Source: Pseudoflavonifractor sp035562355 (GTDB lineage: Bacteria; Bacillota; Clostridia; Oscillospirales; Oscillospiraceae). Taken from it: DNA of 7,960 nt. Below, piece by piece: positions 6,091-7,960 of this stretch. The stretch lies in NCBI GenBank assembly GCA_035562355.1, contig DATMXU010000200.1, forward strand, positions 1 through 7,960. The letters run 5' to 3'. The notes beneath the pieces were generated by a model. The model made no database searches and was not told the DNA's origin. It saw nothing but the letters and a program-made list of their open reading frames with translations. Position 1 is the first letter of the stretch, and every line of letters starts with the position of its first letter. The position numbers were made by a program, and so were the translations under genes.

Positions 6091-6798
6091 TCAACCCAAT
6101 TCCTTGATGTAGTAGGCTTTTTTCAGGCTCTTCTCCTCCATATAGACGGCCTCGGCCTCTTTGGCAACGGCGTCGTCCTGCCCGTCCAGCTTGAGCAGCC
6201 TGCGCAGCTCCGCTATGGTGTCGGCCACCTTTTGGTCGCAGTCCCGCTCCAGATCGGATAGCTGCGTAATACGGCTCTTGACAATTTCCTGCTTTTTGGC
6301 TGCAGTGCGCTCCTCCGCGGGAAGGGCCGCGAACTCCGCCTTCGTATCGGCGACGATGCCCTCCAGCTTGGAGGTAAAGGTAGCCTTGAGTACATACAGC
6401 TTTGCGATCTGGGCGCGGATCTCCGCGCCGTGGTCCGGCTGTGGGGTCTGAGAGGGCGGCGGGGTCTGAGAAGGGGATGCCGGCTCCTTGGACTGGGATG
6501 AGGGACTCAGCATCTGCTGTACGGCCTGCTCCAGTTCGGCGGCATCGTCGAGCCTGTCCAGCTCCTCCTTGGAGAACGTATACTCGCTGATCTCGTACTG
6601 CTCCATCACGTCCTTGAACTTTTGGTCGTTTCGGGCGATACTGTCATTGACGGAGTCCTGGTCCATGGTAGCGGCATATCGAAGGGCATTTATGTTGTTC
6701 CACTGCCAGACCATGAGAGCCGCGCCTATGATCAGTACGGCAGCGGCAAGGCAGAGAAGAATCTTTCCCACTCTTTTTATGGTTCTTCCCCCTTCCAT
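6091..6798 (-). CDS. Single-pass membrane protein with proline-rich stalk and coiled-coil-like domain, function unknown
   Basis: With the ATG at 6798 this is 235 residues. A basic N-terminus (KRVGK) precedes a hydrophobic segment at about 12-30 (uncleaved anchor or signal peptide). Charged helical sequence at 33-96 follows, then a proline/serine/glutamine stalk at 97-122 (SPSQTPPPSQTPQP), then a charged, probably coiled-coil region to the end. Most of the protein should be outside the membrane. I do not recognise the family. It heads the run that continues with the two SLH genes, which suggests an envelope role (inference). The start is uncertain. ATG 6798 lies just after a promoter but has no ribosome binding site. 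ATG 6900 in the same frame has GGAGGAGG eight bases ahead, but the added codons are AT-rich and unlike the gene. ATA at 6780 has GGGGGA six bases ahead and would begin a typical signal-anchor sequence. Confidence 0.8.
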   Translation of the reverse strand: MEGGRTIKRVGKILLCLAAAVLIIGAALMVWQWNNINALRYAATMDQDSVNDSIARNDQKFKDVMEQYEISEYTFSKEELDRLDDAAELEQAVQQMLSPSSQSKEPASPSQTPPPSQTPQPDHGAEIRAQIAKLYVLKATFTSKLEGIVADTKAEFAALPAEERTAAKKQEIVKSRITQLSDLERDCDQKVADTIAELRRLLKLDGQDDAVAKEAEAVYMEEKSLKKAYYIKELG

Positions 6799-6811
6799 CT
6801 TATTGTTTTCA

Positions 6812-6840
6812 ATTATGCCACGATTTTCTATAAATTGCAA
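6812..6840 (-). promoter_or_regulatory. Sigma-A type promoter of the surface-protein genes
   Basis: On the minus strand the -35 box TTGCAA (6840-6835) and the -10 box CATAAT (6817-6812, five of six consensus bases) are 17 bases apart. Transcription would start near 6805, only about seven bases before the ATG at 6798, which bears on where translation of the membrane protein begins. It probably drives the membrane protein and at least the larger SLH gene. Confidence 0.6.
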
Positions 6841-6857
6841 GCTTGAATGCACCTTAT

Positions 6858-6875
6858 TTTCCCATTTTCGGGAAA
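6858..6875. repeat. Short inverted repeat between divergent promoters (possible operator)
   Basis: TTTCCC (6858-6863) and GGGAAA (6870-6875) form a perfect 6-bp inverted repeat with a 6-base spacer. It lies between the divergent promoters, about 18 bases upstream of the -35 box of the minus-strand promoter. A nearby palindrome, GGAATTTCC (6887-6895), has similar half-sites. It could be a binding site for a regulator, but repeats this short also occur by chance. Confidence 0.3.
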
Positions 6876-6955
6876 GTATATCGACTGGAATTTCCCCCAT
6901 TGCCGCAGCCTCCTCCGGTGTTTTCATGCCAGGGCGAAAGTTGAAGTTCATTCCC

Positions 6956-6984
6956 TTGCAATTCTCTCCCGGCCATCGTATAAT
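6956..6984 (+). promoter_or_regulatory. Sigma-A type promoter of asnA
   Basis: The -35 box TTGCAA (6956-6961) and a perfect -10 box TATAAT (6979-6984) are 17 bases apart. Transcription should start near 6991, giving a leader of about 38 bases with the ribosome binding site AAGGAG at 7015-7020. The leader is too short for a T-box or similar riboswitch. Confidence 0.75.
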
Positions 6985-7028
6985 AAACCATCTTTTACTC
7001 TCCCCGTATGGAAAAAGGAGCGGTACAC

Positions 7029-7960
7029 ATGGATAAGACCTGCATTCCCCAGGGATACGCCCCCTGCCTGAACCTGTATGACACCCAGCGTGCAATCAGC
7101 CTGCTCAATCGCCTTTTTGAGGACAATCTGGGCGGCGCGCTGCGCCTCCACCGTGTATCGGCCCCCCTGTTCGTGGAGGCCTCCACTGGTCTGAACGACG
7201 ACCTGAACGGCGTGGAGCGGGCGGTCACCTTTGATATTCCCGCCGCCGGGCGGGACGCCCAGGTGGTCCATTCCCTGGCCAAGTGGAAACGCATGGCCCT
7301 CTACCGCTACCAGTTCTCGGTGGGCGAGGGGCTGTACACCAACATGAACGCCATCCGCCGGGACGAGGCCCCCGACAACCTCCACTCCATCTACGTGGAC
7401 CAGTGGGACTGGGAGAAGGTCATCGCGCCCCGGGACCGGACTGAGGAGTATTTAAAGGATACGGTGCGCACCATCCTCCGCGCCGTATGCCAGACCCAGG
7501 AGACCCTGCGCTCAGTCTTCCCCCAGCTCACTGCCCTCCCTCCCGTCAGCGGCGACGTGAGCTTTGTCACCACCCAGGAGCTGGAGGATAGGTGCCCCGG
7601 CCTCACGCCCAAGGAGCGGGAGGACGCCTGGGTGAAGGAGCACCCCACCACCTTCCTCATGGGCATCGGCGGCCCCCTCACCTCGGGCAAGCCCCACGAC
7701 GGCCGGGCCCCCGACTATGACGACTGGACCCTGAACGGAGACATCCTCCTCTGGAACCCTGTTTTAGAGCGGGCCTTTGAGATCTCCTCCATGGGCATCC
7801 GGGTCTCTCCCGAGGTCTTGGACCGCCAGCTCACCGCCGCCGGGTGCAACGACCGCCGCGCCCTCTCCTTCCACAAGCTCCTTCTGGAGGACAAGCTGCC
7901 CCTCACCATCGGCGGCGGCATCGGCCAGTCCCGCCTGTGCATGCTCCTCCTGGGCAAAGC
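7029..7960 (+). CDS. asnA: Aspartate-ammonia ligase (asparagine synthetase A), cut by window end
   Basis: The frame opens at ATG 7029, eight bases after AAGGAG, and is still open at the window end: 310 residues are visible of about 330 expected (E. coli AsnA is 330 aa). The enzyme makes asparagine from aspartate, ammonia and ATP in the cytoplasm, and is related to class II aspartyl-tRNA synthetases. Recognisable blocks in order are VVHSLAKWKR (79-88), GEGLYTNMNAIRRDE (99-113), LHSIYVDQWDWE (118-129), FLMGIGGPL (209-217), GRAPDYDDW (225-233), LNGDILLWNPVLERAFEISS (235-254), MGIRV (255-259) and IGGGIGQSRLCMLLL (294-308). The last is the synthetase-like motif 3 with its conserved arginine. Third codon positions are almost all G or C, more so than in the genes to the left. 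It has its own promoter and is divergent from the surface-protein genes. Only the C-terminal end is missing. Confidence 0.97.
   Translation, partial: MDKTCIPQGYAPCLNLYDTQRAISLLNRLFEDNLGGALRLHRVSAPLFVEASTGLNDDLNGVERAVTFDIPAAGRDAQVVHSLAKWKRMALYRYQFSVGEGLYTNMNAIRRDEAPDNLHSIYVDQWDWEKVIAPRDRTEEYLKDTVRTILRAVCQTQETLRSVFPQLTALPPVSGDVSFVTTQELEDRCPGLTPKEREDAWVKEHPTTFLMGIGGPLTSGKPHDGRAPDYDDWTLNGDILLWNPVLERAFEISSMGIRVSPEVLDRQLTAAGCNDRRALSFHKLLLEDKLPLTIGGGIGQSRLCMLLLGK

Noticed and set aside
6985..7028. T-box or other amino-acid riboswitch ahead of asnA
   Set aside because: The predicted leader is only about 38 bases, with no terminator hairpin or T-box motif.
6091..7095. Full 334-residue reading of the membrane-protein frame
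   Set aside because: The part upstream of 6900 overlaps the asnA promoter, leader and coding start, and lacks a ribosome binding site. It is extension of an open frame into regulatory and opposing coding sequence.
6948..7385. Open frames on the minus strand within asnA (also 7391-7690 and 7715-7957)
   Set aside because: asnA on the plus strand matches the family motifs along its whole visible length. These frames are antisense shadows.

Overview
The window looks like a chromosomal stretch from a Gram-positive (Bacillota) gut-type Clostridium, most likely an Oscillospiraceae relative of Flavonifractor, Lawsonibacter or Oscillibacter. This is an inference from four things: moderately high GC, strong GGAGG-type ribosome binding sites, SLH-domain exported proteins, and a tyrosine-kinase system split into separate adaptor and kinase genes, as is usual in Firmicutes. 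No mobile element, CRISPR array, tRNA or rRNA was seen.

Most of the window is read on the minus strand, so the genes run from right to left. At the right, a single-pass membrane protein with a proline-rich stalk (about 6798 down to 6091) has its own promoter. It is followed by a 702-residue protein with three SLH domains, a beta-helix-like spacer and an unknown C-terminal domain (6025 to 3917). Next comes a 333-residue protein with three SLH domains (3854 to 2853). A perfect 12-bp hairpin with a short T run lies between the two SLH genes and may set their ratio. Together these three genes look like a cell-envelope or S-layer module.

A second minus-strand operon starts at a promoter near 2734-2762. 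It encodes a Wzz/CpsC-type chain-length and kinase-adaptor protein, a BY-type tyrosine kinase (CpsD/YwqD), a PHP-family phosphotyrosine phosphatase (CpsB/YwqE) and the start of a VanZ-family membrane protein cut off by the left edge. By analogy with known systems, the first three form a phosphorylation cycle that controls capsule or exopolysaccharide export. No glycosyltransferase is visible; any would lie beyond the left edge.

At the right edge asnA (aspartate-ammonia ligase) is read on the plus strand from its own near-consensus promoter, divergent from the membrane-protein gene, and is cut off by the window end. The gap between the divergent genes contains two promoters with the same -35 hexamer and a small inverted repeat.

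The gene families are mostly familiar. The points most worth a second look are the uncertain start codon of the membrane protein (three candidates, one a possible AUA start), the hairpin between the SLH genes, a structured terminator that runs into the cps promoter, matching tyrosine-rich tails on both the kinase and its adaptor, and the unassigned C-terminal domains of the surface proteins.
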